Positions 14,043-26,208 of a DNA stretch of 64,000 nt are shown piece after piece. Both the position numbers and the translations under genes were made by a program. Below the pieces are notes generated by a model that had not been told where the DNA came from, made no database searches, and saw only the letters and a list, made by a program, of their open reading frames with translations. The DNA is from Orbilia blumenaviensis (lineage: Eukaryota; Ascomycota; Orbiliomycetes; Orbiliales; Orbiliaceae): contig JAVHNS010000009.1 in NCBI GenBank assembly GCA_036872755.1, forward strand, positions 2,245,888 to 2,309,887, written 5' to 3'. Every line of letters begins with the position of its first letter. Positions within the stretch are counted from its first letter, which is position 1.

Positions 14043-16045
14043 TTTTATAATTTGTTTGTTTATAAAAATATTATTTTAATTAATATTTGTTATTACAAAA
14101 ATTAAAATATAATTTAATAATAAAAATGAGATTTTAAAAATTTTATAATATAAATTTAGTTTGTAAAGTTAATTAATTATAAATATATATATCATAATTT
14201 GTTTTTACAATTAAATCAAATAATAATTAATTATTTAGTTTTTATTATATTAATTTAATATTTTATTTTTTAGTTAATATTAAGTATTTAGAATTTGTAA
14301 ATGTTATAAAAAGAGATAATAATTGAAATTAGTTAAATTTTATTTTTAACATATTTATAAACAAAATAAAAAGATAAATAGTATAATTTAGAATTAAATG
14401 ATTTATTATATAAAAAAATTGTAAAATATGATTTATTTAAATTATTTTTTTAAAATTAATAATAAATAAGTATATTTATTGTTAATTATTTATTTAAAAT
14501 TTATAGTAAGGTTATAGATTTTAAAAATAATAAGTTTAATAATGAGGATGAAGTATTGGATTTTGAAATATTAGATTTTTGGGATTAGTTTGTTTTTTAT
14601 TTAACCAAAATAATTTAAAACTGTTATAGTATATAATTAAATATAGGTTATGTTAAAAATAAAAAATTATTAATAAAATATATTAAAGCTTGTAAAATCT
14701 AATAAAAATAATTAAAAATTAATTAATACTATTAATTATTGTTTATTAGCAAAATTTTTGTTTTAGATATTAATTTTAAATGTGCTTAAAATAATTTAAT
14801 TTTTTTAATAAATAATTAATTTAAAAAATCACTTAAAACCATATTTATTTAACTTTATTAGACTATAAATATAGTTAACAAAGTTTTATGTTGTTTGTTT
14901 AAAATTAAAATTTTTAAATATTGATATTTTAAGTAAAAAAAAGTATTGAAATATATTATTATGGGAATAATTTAAATTTTAATAATTTTATTAATTGGTA
15001 AAGGTAAATTATTATTTTTTTAGTTGTTAATTTATTTAATAAGTGTAAAGTATATAATTGTTATAATTTTATTTAAAGTATTGTAAGATGATATTATTAA
15101 AAAAATAATAGAGTTGGGAATTTTAAACTGCTGTTGGAATAACGCCAGTAAAAATTAATTAATATTTAATTTAATTTTTGTTAGTTTGGAATATATTTAA
15201 AATCTTAATTTTTATATTTTTTTGTAGAGGTTGTAAATAAAATAGTTTTTTAATTGAATAATTTTAGATAAATATTATTTTATTTTGATAAATAATATTA
15301 ATTATTGATTTGCGTTTTTGAATTTGAATTAATTGTATATTTATAATATTTAAATTGTATATTTAATTGTTATTTTATTAGTATTTGAAGAGTTGTGGTT
15401 TTATTAGTTAATAAATTTTAAAAAAATTATACTTAAAATTATTTAAGTGTTTATTATTTGATTTGAATTTAAAATTTAATATATAGTTAGAGTTAATTAT
15501 AAAAATAGTTAAAAGATTACATATAACTTATTATATAGGTAAAATAAAAATAATAAATTTAAATATAAATAAATAATTTGTTTTATTAATTTTAAAAAAT
15601 TAATTAAATAATTTAATATAAAATTTAAAATTTTATGCTATTATATAAATATAAACAATAAAATTAAAATATTTAATAAATAATATTTAATAAAAAAATT
15701 GTTTAAAAAAGTTGTTATAATAATTGTAGTTTTATATTAAAATATTGATTTTAGTAATATAGATTTAATAATTATGTTGGAATTATTTAATTTAATTTAT
15801 TATTTTATTTAAGTTATGAATAGGGGCAGCAGGAATAGTAATATTATTTTTATTATAATTATAATTTTTAATAATTAATGATTAAAATTTTTTTTTAAAA
15901 TAGTTATTTTTAAAATGTTTATGAAAAAATTTTTAATTATTCAAAATTATAAATAGTTAATATTAAATTATGGTATAAATAATATAATTAAATTTTACAA
16001 TCATAATAACTTTAATTAAATTAATTATGATAATTGTGTTAAATT
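14043..16045 (+). pseudogene. RecQ-family (telomere-linked) helicase relic, copy 1
   Basis: One frame, with codons starting at multiples of 3, holds the helicase motifs in order at normal spacing. Motif I, a Gly-Lys-Gly-Lys P-loop, is at 14997-15008. Motif II is at 15267-15278 (Asp then altered Glu-Cys/Tyr-His codons). Motif III of the Leu-Thr-Ala-Thr-Leu type is at 15363-15377. Motif VI of the Gln-x-x-Gly-Arg-Gly-Gly-Arg-Asp-Gly type is at 15810-15839. A C-terminal Cys/Tyr-Asp-Asn-Cys motif is at 16026-16037, as in fungal RecQ-like helicases of subtelomeres. Many TAA, TAG and TGA codons interrupt the frame, nearly all explainable as Gln, Arg or Trp codons hit by C-to-T or G-to-A. The copy at 43455 keeps the complementary bases, for example Thr-Thr-Thr-Leu-Pro in motif III. 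The active gene would have been an ATP-driven 3'-5' DNA helicase; this copy cannot make protein. Its start and end are approximate. Confidence 0.9.
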
Positions 16046-17009
16046 TATTAATTATATTAAAAAAATTTTTTTATAATTTATAAAAAATTTATTATTTGTT
16101 AAAATAAATAGTTTATCTATTATAATAAAGATTAAGTATAAGATTATTATAAATTAAAAAATTTTGATTTTAAAATTAATTATTTAAATTTAATTTTATT
16201 ATAATAAAAAATAAATATATTTATAAATAATAATTAAATAAAATTAATTGAATAAATTAAAAATTAATATATTAATATTTTTATAAATATATTTTATATA
16301 CTATTTAAATATATTTTTATTAAGATAATTTATTATAATATAATAAATATATTTTTTTTATAATTATTTTTAAAAATAACAAATTAATAATTTAAAAATA
16401 AAATTAAAAAATAATAATTTTTATTATTATTACTTTTTATTAAATTAAATTTATAAAAAAATAAAAGTTAAAATTTTTTATAATAAAAAATATAAATATA
16501 TAATAATATCATTTTATTAAACTATTTTTTATTTAAATAAATATTATATATTAATTTTTATAATAATTTAAATTAAAAATTTTAAAAAATTTATAAATTA
16601 ATATAATAAAAATTATATTTTTAAAAAAATATATAATTATAATATTATTTAATTTATAATAAATATAATAAATATATATGTATTGATAAGAATGATTTAA
16701 TATTTAATTAATAATCAAAATATTTTAATTTTTTTTTAATTTAAATTTTTATTTTATTTAAAATAACTTTTTTTTATTAATATTAATATTTAATTTATTA
16801 TTTATTATATATTAAAATATAATAATTTTATAATTATTTAATTATTTAATTTTTTTAACTTTTGTTTAAAATATAAAAATATATATAATTATATTAGTTT
16901 AAATTTTATATTATTTTTTTAAAAACTACTTTAAATAAAATAAAAATTATATTACTAATATTATTTTAATTATGTTTTTAAACTAACATAAAAAATTTTT
17001 TGATAATTA

Positions 17010-17300
17010 TTATTTAATTATCAATATAAACACTTTGTATATATTGTTTGATTATTAAACCAACACAAAAAACTCCCTAATAACCATTATTTTAATTATC
17101 AATATAAATATTTTATATACACTATTTAATTATTAAATTAATATAAAAAATTTTTTAATAATCATTATTTTAATTATTAATATAAATATTTTGTATATAT
17201 TGTTTGATTATTGAATTGGTATAAAAAATTTTTTAATAATTACTATTTTAATTATTAATATAAATACTTTTTATATATTATTTAATAAATTTATTTTAAC
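17010..17300. repeat. Tandem repeat, about 79 bp x 4
   Basis: Four units marked by ATAAACACTTTGTATATATT-like segments near 17024, 17104, 17183 and 17262. The partner array in the other element copy is at 46410-46700. Units differ by transitions. Confidence 0.8.
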
Positions 17301-18504
17301 TTCATTGTTATACAATTATTAAACCTACCTACCATATTAAAATATAAATTCTTCAAATAAAAACATTATAATATCTTAATTTTAAAAAAAATTAATATTT
17401 TTAAAAAAAAATTATATTGGATATAAATTAATTAATTTTAAATTTATTATTTTATAAACTATCAAATTTAAAAATATTATAAATATAATATTAATATAAA
17501 TAACTTGTAAATAATAAATATAATTTATATTAATAAAATTTTAAACCAAAACTTTTACTAATTTTATTAATACATAAATTTAATCACTAATATATATTTT
17601 ATTAAATTAAAATATATTAAATATTTTAATAAACCTATCCCAATAATTTCATCATTATTTAATTATAATGTTTAATTTATAATAATTTAAAATAAATTTT
17701 TAAAAATTACAATTTTAATTTTTATTTAAAAAAATTAATATTAAATATATCCTAATTTAAAAATTAAAATTTTAAGTATTTATATTATTTAATTATTACT
17801 ATTTTAATTACAATAAAATAAAAAACTATTAAAAAAAAATTTAAATAAATAAATAAAATATTTAATAATTATTATACTAATTATTAATATAAATATTTAT
17901 TTTATATAAAAAATAATTAATAATTTTTATAATATTAATTTATTTAAAATTTTAAATTTCAAAAATATAAAATATTAATATATTTATTTTATAAATTAAA
18001 TTAAATATTATGAATAAATAAATTTATTATTAAAATTTATATCAATTTTATAACATAATTTAAAAATATAATAATTAATATTTTTTTAATTTTTTTTTTA
18101 TAAAAAATTTTATATATTAAAAATTAATTAATACAAATATAAAAATTATAATTTATATATCAATTATTTAATAAATTTATTTTAATTTTATTATTTAACA
18201 ATTATTAAATCTATTTATTATATTAAAACACAAATTTATTAAAAAAAAATTTTATTATAATTTATAGTATTTTAATATATTATAAAATTAATAAGTTTTA
18301 ATTAATTTATAAATTATTAATTTATTTATATTTATTTTAAAAAATTATATTTTTTAAACTAACCTATTTATTTATATAAAACATAATTAATTTTTTATTT
18401 AAATATTTCTTAATTAAATTTAATATTTATTATATCTTACAACATAATATTAGTTTAAAGAATTAAAAATTAATTAATTAAATAAAATTATAATAACTAT
18501 TTCA

Positions 18505-18509
<5 letters not shown>

Positions 18510-18543
<34 letters not shown>
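18510..18543. repeat. 34-base T run
   Basis: Uninterrupted T run at the same place in the element as the 35-base run at 47924-47958, so it was present before the element was duplicated. Confidence 0.9.
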
Positions 18544-18545
<2 letters not shown>

Positions 18546-18639
18546 TAATTAGTTAAAATAACTAGTAATTAGAAAATTTAAAAAAAAAAATTTTTCTTTA
18601 ATTTTTAAAATTTTTAAAAATTTTCAATTTTTAATAATA

Positions 18640-18910
18640 TTAATTTTGTTATATATTATTATAACTTTATTTATTTATTAAAACATATAAAATATTAATT
18701 TTGTTACATATTATTACAATTTTGTTTGTTTGTTAAAATATATAAAACACTAATTTTATTATATATTATTATAATTTTACCTATTTATTAAAGCATATAA
18801 GATACTAATTTTATTATATATTATTACAACTTTATTTGTTTATTAAAATATACAAAACACTAATTTTATTACATATTATTACAATTTTGTTTGTTTATTA
18901 AAATACGCAA
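18640..18910. repeat. Tandem repeat, about 55 bp x 5
   Basis: Five units of the form TAATTTTGTTATATATTATT followed by a pyrimidine-rich part and ATTAAAACATATAAA. The matching array is at 48058-48330. Confidence 0.85.
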
Positions 18911-19569
18911 AATATAAGATTATTTTTAATTATAATTTTAATTTAATTATACTAATAACAAGTTAATAAGTAGTTAAGCTCAGCTACTAAAGTAAAAATT
19001 TTTTAATTCATAAAAATATATTTAATAATTCAAAAATTATCAAATAAATTTTAATAATAATTTAGTTATATATTATTATAACTATACATTTAAAATATAT
19101 AAGATTTTTAAAAACTTTCTCATTTATAAAAGTAAAATAATATAATCTTAATAATTTTATTTAATAGTTTTAACAAGTTGTATTTTTATTAACTTTATTT
19201 CATTACCCCTTTATAATTTTAATTTTAATAACAAACCCAACCAAATTAATATATTAACTTAATTAATTATATTTTAAATTAAATTAACAAAATATAATCA
19301 ACATTCAACCATAATAATTAGTAATATAAATTTTTAAATTTAAAAATTAATTTAAATTTTTAATATAAATAATTTTTTTAAAAAAGAAATTAAAATTAAT
19401 TTTTTAAATTTATATTAAATTATAATTAATAAATAAATGTTAATTAAAAGTTTTTTATATTGGATATCCTTTTTTTCAAAATAATTAAAAGCAGTTATAT
19501 TATAAAATAATAAATTAATATTAATTAATTACATATTTTTTTAAATTATAATTAATTTGAAGCAAATAA

Positions 19570-20280
19570 TATAAATTATTTTATAATATATTTAAAATAA
19601 ATGATGGGTTGTAGGAAATTTAACTATTTAATTTTGATTTATATATCAGAATTGATTTTTCAGATAATCCAATAAATAAGTAACTGGTAATAAAATACTA
19701 ATTAAAAATTTTTTATATATTTTATTTTATAATTTGGGAGCAATATAAAAATAATTAAATAAATAATTATATTTATTAGTAGTTAAACTATTTAAATTGT
19801 TATTAATTTAAAATCAAACTTACAAATATTTTGTAATATATTTAAAGTAAATGGTAGGTTGTAGGAAGTCTAATTATTTAATTTTAGTTTGTATATTGAA
19901 ATTAATTTTTTGGGTAATTTAACAGATAGGTAGTTGATAATAAAGTATTAGTTAAAAATTTTTTATATATTTTATTTTATAGTTTAGGAGTGGTGTGGAA
20001 GTAACTAAATAAATAATTATATCCACTAGTAATCAAACTATTTAAATTATTATTAATTTAAAATTAAATTTATAAGTATTTTATAATATGTTTAAAGTGA
20101 ATGGTGGGTTGTAGGAAATCTAATTATTTAGCTCTAGTTTGCATATTAAAATTGATTTTTTAAGTAATTTAGTAAATAAGTAATTAATAATAAAATACTA
20201 ATTAAAAGTTTCTTATATATTTTATTTTATAATTTAAAAGCAATATAAAAATAATTAAATAAATAATTATATTTTATTTA
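19570..20280. repeat. Tandem repeat, 250 bp x 3
   Basis: Three units spaced exactly 250 bp by the anchor ATGATGGGTTGTAGG and its variants at 19601, 19851 and 20101. The matching array at 48970-49690 has anchors near 49015, 49265 and 49515, so unit number and spacing are conserved. Copy 1 keeps G and copy 2 has A at the same anchor positions. A partial unit may lie upstream near 19440. No function can be assigned. Confidence 0.88.
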
Positions 20281-21439
20281 AATAAAAATTTTATTTTTAT
20301 AAAAATTTTACCTATACTAACATTACCTTCCTCATTATAAAAATTTTAATTTATACAATTTTATTAATTTTATTATTAAATTTTTTAATATTTAAATTTT
20401 TCATCTATCAACTACAATTTATCTTAACTTTATCATTTTATAAACAATTATTAAATTTACCTACTATATTAAAACATAAATTATTTTAAATAAAAGTATA
20501 ACAAATAGACACCTACTTATTATATTAATTAATAAATTTAATTAAATTAATTAATATAACCAATTAAATCAATAATAAATTTATTATCTAATTAACCAAA
20601 TTTAAATTTTAATTAAAACTTACACAACCTATCTTAATTTTTTATATTTTTATATAATTATTAAATTTATTTATTATATTAAAATATAAATTATTTTAAA
20701 TAAAATTTAATTACCATAAATTATATAATAATTTATAACTAATAATACATTATTAACTACAACTTAATTATATTTTTATTAACAATTTTACTCCACTAAT
20801 TTATTTACAACATTCATTATCATAAATTTTTTTCTTTTATTTTTTAATTTTAATTTAATTTATAAAATTTTAATATTAAATTATAATTATTTTTAGTTAT
20901 TTTATAATAAAAGTAATTTTTAATTATTTTTTTTTTATATATTTTATAATTTTATATATTATTTAAAATATTAAATATAATATATTTATTAAATTTATTA
21001 ATTTAATTATATTACTTTTATTAATATAATAAATAAATATAATTATAATTATATATTTTAAATAAAAAAATAAAAATTAATATTAAAAAAATTTAAAAAA
21101 AAAGTAAGAAAATAAATCACCCTATATATAATTAAAAATAAAATAATTAATAACTATATAAACAATCTTTCAATAAAAATTTATTTTATATATAATTAAA
21201 AATAAAATAATTAATTGTTATATATAATCATACACAAAATAATTAATTACTATATAAAAAATTATTTAATAAAAAATTATTTTATATATAATTAAAAATA
21301 AAATAATTAACTATTATATATAATTATATATAGAATAATTAATTGTTATAGTTTTTTATTAAAAATTTAAATTTATTTTATATATAATTAAAAATAAAAT
21401 AATTGATTTATATATATTATTAAAATAATTTTACTATGT

Positions 21440-22640
21440 TTTATTATATTTAAAACTAATTAAATATAATTAGATTATATTAAACTAATTTATAAATTAA
21501 TTAATAGTTAATTTATAAATTAATTTAGAAATTAATTTATAAATTAACTTATAAATCAACTTATAAATTAACTTATAAATTAGTTTATAAATTAATTTAT
21601 GAATTAATTTATAAATTAGTTTGTAAATTAATTAATAATTAATTTATGAATTAATTTATGAATTAGTTTATAAATTAGCTAATAATTAATTTATGAATTA
21701 ATTTGTAAACTAGTTTATAAATTAGTTTACAAACCAACTAATAACAAATTTATAAATCAACTTATAAATTAATTTGTAAACCAACTTGTGAATTAACTAG
21801 CAACCAGTTTTTGAATTAGTTTGTGAATTAGTTTGTGAATTAATTTATAAATTAACTAGTAATCAATTTATAAACCAACCTATAAATTAATCTGTGAACT
21901 AACTAACAATCAATCTATAAATTAATTTGCAAATTAGCTTGTAAACCAGTTTACGAACTAGTTAATAACTAGTTTATAAATTATTTTATAAACTAACCTA
22001 TAAACCAACTAATAGCCAGCTTATAAACTAACTTGTAAATTAGTTTGTGAATTAGCCTACAAACCAGCTAATAATGAGTTTGTGAACCAACTTGCAAATT
22101 AGTTTGTAAACCAGTTTGTGAATTAATTAACAACCAACTTTTAAATTAATTTGTGAATTAATTTATAAATCAATTTATGAATTAATTAATAACTAACTTG
22201 TAAATTAATTTATAAATTAGTTAATAATTAATTTGTGAATTAGCCTATAAATTAATCTATAAATTAATTAGTAATCAATTTGTAAACCAATTTGTGAATT
22301 AATTTATAAACTAATTTATAAACCAATTAATAGTTAATTTGCGAACTAATTTATAAATTAGTTTGTGAATTAGCTTATAAATTAATTAGTAGTCAGTTTA
22401 TAAATTAGTTTATAAATTAGTTTGTGAATTAATTAGTAATTAGTTTGTGAATTAGTTTGTGAATTAGTTTGTAAACTAGTTTACAAATTAGTTAGTAACC
22501 AGTTTATAAATTAATCTATAAACCAGCCTATAAACTAGTTAGTAATTAGCTTATAAATTAATTTATAAATTAGCTTGTGAATTAGTTTGTATATTAGTTA
22601 ATAATTAGTTTATAAATTAATTTGTAAATTAGCTTATAAA
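21440..22640. repeat. Minisatellite of 12-bp units with a higher-order period
   Basis: Built from a 12-bp motif like AATTTATAAATT (damaged form) or AACCAGTTTGTG (less damaged form). Every four or five motifs a variant containing TTAATAATTA or AGTAACCAG breaks the pattern, giving a higher-order unit of about 57-69 bp. C-to-T and G-to-A versions alternate in blocks along the array. The partner at 50880-51560 is about 500 bp shorter. Confidence 0.88.
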
Positions 22641-22659
22641 TTAATTTGTTATTAATAAA

Positions 22660-25010
22660 AACTCATTTTATATATAATTAAAAATAAAATAATTGATTTT
22701 TATATATAATTATATACAAAATAATTAATTACTATATAAATAATATATTTACAATAATTTATTTTATATATAACTAAAAATAAAATAATAAATTTTTATA
22801 TATAATAATTATATATAAAATAATTGTTTTATAAAAATTTATCTTATATATATTAATAACTTAAAATAAAATAATAAATTCTTATATATAATAATTATAT
22901 ATAAGATAATTGTTTTATAAAAACTTACTTTATATATACTAATAACTAAAAATGAAATAATAAATTATTATATATAATAATTATATGCAAAGTAGTTAAT
23001 TTTATAAAAATTTATTTTATATATATTAATAACTAAAAATGAAATAATCAATTATTATATAAAATTATATATAAAATAATTAATTTTTAAATACTTATTT
23101 TATATATGCTAGTAGTTAAAAATAAAATAATAAATTATTATATATAGTATTTATATATAGAGTAATTGTTTTATAAAGATTTATTTTGTATATACCAATA
23201 ACTAAAAATGAAATAATAAATTATTGTATATAATAGTTATATATAAAATAATTATTTTATAAAAATTTATTTTATATATGTTAGTGATTAGAAATGAAAT
23301 AATAAATTCTTATATATAATAGTTATATGTAGGGTGGTTAATTTTATAAAGACTTATTTTGTATATACTAATAACTAAAAATAAAATAATAAATTATTGT
23401 ATATAGTAGTTATATATAAAATAATTACTTTATAAAGACTTATTTTGTATATACTAATAATTAAAAATAAAATAATAAATTTTTATATATAATAATTATA
23501 TGCAAAATAATTAGTTTTATAAAAATTTATCTTATATATATTAGTAATTAAAAATAAAATAATAAATTATTATATATAATAATTATATATAGGGTGGTTG
23601 CTTTATAAAAACTTACTTTATATATACTAATAATTAAAAATAAAATAATAAATTATTATATATAATAGTTATATGTAAAATAATTAATTTTATAAAAATT
23701 TATTTTATATATATTACTAATTAAAAATAAAATAATAAATTATTATATAAAATTATATATAAAATAATTACTTTATAAATACTTACCCTATATATACTAA
23801 TAATTAAAAATAAAATAATAAATTATTATATATAATAATTATATGTAAGATAATTATTTTATAAATACTCACCCTATATATACCAATAACTAAAAATAAA
23901 ATAATAAATTATTATATATAATAGTTATATACAAAATAATTATTTTATAAATATTTATTTTATATATACTACTAATTAAAAATAAAATAATAAATTTTTA
24001 TATATAATAATTATATATAAAATAACTATTTTATAAATATTTATTTTATATATATTAATAATTAAAAATAAAATAACTAATTATTATATAAAATCATATA
24101 TAAAATAATTAATTTTTAAATATTTATTTTATATATACCAATAATTAAAAATAAAATAATAAATTATTATATATAATAATTATATATAAAATAATTATTT
24201 TATTAATATTTATTTTATATATATTAATAATTAAAAATAAAATAATTAATTATTATATAAAATTATATATAAAATAATAAATTTTTAAATATTTATTTTA
24301 TATATATTAATAATTAAAAATAAAATAATTAATTATTATATAATATTATATACAAAATAATTAGTTTTTAAATATTTATTTTATATATATTAATAATTAG
24401 AAATAAAATAATAAATTTTTATATATAATAATTATATATAAAATAATTAATTTTATAAAAATTTATTTTATATATATTAATAATTAAAATTATTATATAT
24501 AATAATTATATGTAGAATTATTAATTTTATAAAAATTTATTCTATATATATTAATAATTAAAAATGAAATAATAAATTATTATATATAATAATTATATGT
24601 AGGGTAGTTGTTTTATAAATATTTATTTTATATATATTACTGATTAAAAATAAAATAATAAATTATTATATATAATAATTATATGTAAAATAATTATTTT
24701 ATAAATATTTATTTTATATATATTAATAATTAAAAATAAAATAATAAATTATTATATATAATAATTATATACAAAATAACTATTTTATAAATATTTATTC
24801 TATATATATTAATGGTTAAAAATAAAATAATAAATTTTTATATATAATAATTATATATAAAATAATTATTTTATAAAAATTTATTCTACATATATTAATA
24901 ATTAAAAATACAATAATTAATTTTTAAATATTTATTTTATATATATTAATAATAAAAAATTAAATAATCAATTCTTATATATAATATAATTATTTTATAA
25001 AAATTTATTT
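22660..25010. repeat. Satellite-like array, about 82-89 bp units
   Basis: Roughly 27 units of TTATATATAATAATTATATATAAAATAATT, then TTATAAAAATTTATTTTATATATA and TTAATAATTAAAAATAAAATAATAA-like parts. Measured spacings at the left end are 89, 82, 88 and 87 bp. The least damaged units read AGGGTGGTTG where others read AAAATAATTA, so the ancestor was richer in G. The matching array (51580-54600) is longer. Confidence 0.88.
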
Positions 25011-25130
25011 TAAAAATAACTATATACAAAAATTAATTATTTTATTTTTAATTATTTAAAAAATAAATTTTTACAAAATAATCACCCTACATATAATTAT
25101 ATATTAAAATCAGTTATTTCATTTTTAATC

Positions 25131-25262
25131 ACATATAAAATGAATCTTTATAAATCAACCACCGTGGTTACATACAAGGTGATTACTTGCCCTGTACGTG
25201 ACTACATACAGGGTGACTACTCGCCCTGTACGTGACTACATACAGAGTGACTATCCGCCCTG
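25131..25262. repeat. 35-bp minisatellite with palindromic core, not RIP-damaged
   Basis: About three to four units of the form ACATACAGGGTGACTACT followed by CGCCCTGTACGTGACT. Each unit carries an AGGG/CCCT inverted match. Base composition is normal. The partner at 54770-55010 has more units and is mostly mutated. The block ends exactly where the recent duplication starts. Confidence 0.88.
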
Positions 25263-25455
25263 TACTATCAACAGTCGGTGAACAACTAGGGTCCGAAGTT
25301 GCCACCAAAATCGCTGTGTCCCATACAAAATGAAAAGTCACTTGTCCCATATAAATGACAAGTGATCGACCTGTCCTTAGGCAACTTCGGTTTTTTATTA
25401 GCAACTCTGGTCTTTGCTGTGGCGTTGTCTCTTTAGTTTTGAAGCCGAAAAAAAT
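25263..25455. other. G+C-normal island with nested inverted repeats
   Basis: The composition is near normal, unlike the flanks. A perfect 11-bp inverted repeat (CCGAAGTTGCC at 25293-25303, GGCAACTTCGG at 25380-25390) encloses a perfect 9-bp hairpin (TCACTTGTC at 25338-25346, GACAAGTGA at 25357-25365, 10-base loop). There is also a diverged direct repeat starting TGTCCCATA. An open frame can be drawn on the minus strand but shows no domain and depends on the inverted repeats, so I do not call a gene. A structured RNA or a short repeat spared by RIP are both possible. Confidence 0.75.
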
Positions 25456-25985
25456 CACGTGATCTTAATAGAAAAAATTAAAAAAAATTAAAAAAAAAAT
25501 TTAAAAAAAAAAATTAGTTTTGCATGCGAAAATGATCACGTGATTTCGAAAAAAATTAAAAAAAATAAAAAAAAAATAAAATAAATTAAATTAATTAAAT
25601 TAAAAAAATTAAAAAAAAATAGTTTTGCATGCAAAAGTGATCACGTGATTTCATAAAAAATTAAAAAAAAAAATAAAAAAAAAAATAAAAAAAAATAAAA
25701 AAAATTAAATTAAATTAATTAAATTAAATAAAAAATTAAAAAAAAAAAATAAAAAAAAAATAAAAAAAAATAAAAAAAATTAAATTAAATTAATTAAATT
25801 AAATAAAAAATTAAAAAAAAAATAGTTTTGCATGCGAAAATGATCACGTGGTTTCACAAAAAAATTAAAATAAAATTAGAAAAAAATAAAAAAAAAAAAA
25901 AATTAAATTAAATTAATTAATTAATTTAAAAAATGAAAAAATTAAAAAAAAATTAGTTTTGCATGCAAAAATAATTATGTGATTT
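25456..25985. repeat. Minisatellite of GCATGC plus CACGTG sites in A/T runs
   Basis: Each unit has TAGTTTTGCATGCGAAAAT, then a palindrome GATCACGTGAT and TTTCG, followed by a variable A-rich run with TTAAATTAATTAAATT. CACGTG sites begin at 25456, 25537, 25642 and 25845. A fifth unit near 25974 has the C-to-T form TATGTG. Spacings are 81, 105, 203 and about 129 bp. The palindrome is an E-box of the kind bound by bHLH factors such as Cbf1; binding here is inference. Confidence 0.85.
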
Positions 25986-26149
25986 CGAAAAAAAATTTAA
26001 AAAAAATAATTAAAAATTAATTAAAAAATTAAAAAAAAATAATTAAAAAATTAAAAAAAAATTAAAAAAAAATTAAAAAAAAATAATTAAAAAATTAAAT
26101 AAAAATAATTAAAAAATTAAATAAAAATAATTAAAAAATTAAATAAAAA
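25986..26149. other. A-rich low-complexity sequence
   Basis: Runs of AATTAAAAAATTAAA only. Nothing else is visible. Confidence 0.7.
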
Positions 26150-26208
26150 TTATAAATTATTTATTATAAAAACTATAGATTATTTATTATAAAAATTAAA
26201 TATTGGTT
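26150..26208. repeat. Two very short left-terminal fragments of the helicase element
   Basis: 26150-26172 and 26173-26208 each align with the start of the element (CTACGGGTTATTCGTTGCGAG in mutated form), 23 and 36 bases long, and are followed at 26209 by a longer copy that starts the same way. They form a head-to-tail ladder of right-truncated pieces. Confidence 0.7.

Larger units (their letters stand above)
11725..25262 (+). mobile_element. Subtelomeric RecQ-helicase element, copy 1
   Basis: A repeat of about 13.5 kb that starts CTACGGG. It is homologous to the one starting at 41137, with a constant offset of 29412 from the start to beyond 16037, meaning no net indel over more than 4 kb. 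Differences are transitions. It contains the RecQ helicase relic, then blocks of tandem repeats (17010-17300, 18640-18910, 19570-20280, 21440-22640, 22660-25010) and a G+C-normal 35-bp minisatellite at its right end. Helicase-bearing repeats beside telomeres are a known fungal class. Outside the helicase and the arrays I see no other gene in it. Confidence 0.85.

Noticed and set aside
22660..25010. CRISPR-like array
   Set aside because: Spacing is regular but the units are homologous along their whole length, with no unique spacers, in a eukaryotic subtelomere. It is a tandem satellite.
25183..25458. 91-codon minus-strand open frame (and its shorter twin at 56366-56569)
   Set aside because: It crosses the minisatellite and inverted repeats, has no domain, and the twin reads through a different downstream sequence. 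The island's normal base composition alone explains the open frame.
25456..25985. Point centromere (CACGTG followed by A/T-rich DNA)
   Set aside because: Several sites in tandem, no CDEIII-like partner was convincing, and the array lies in a duplicated subtelomeric block.
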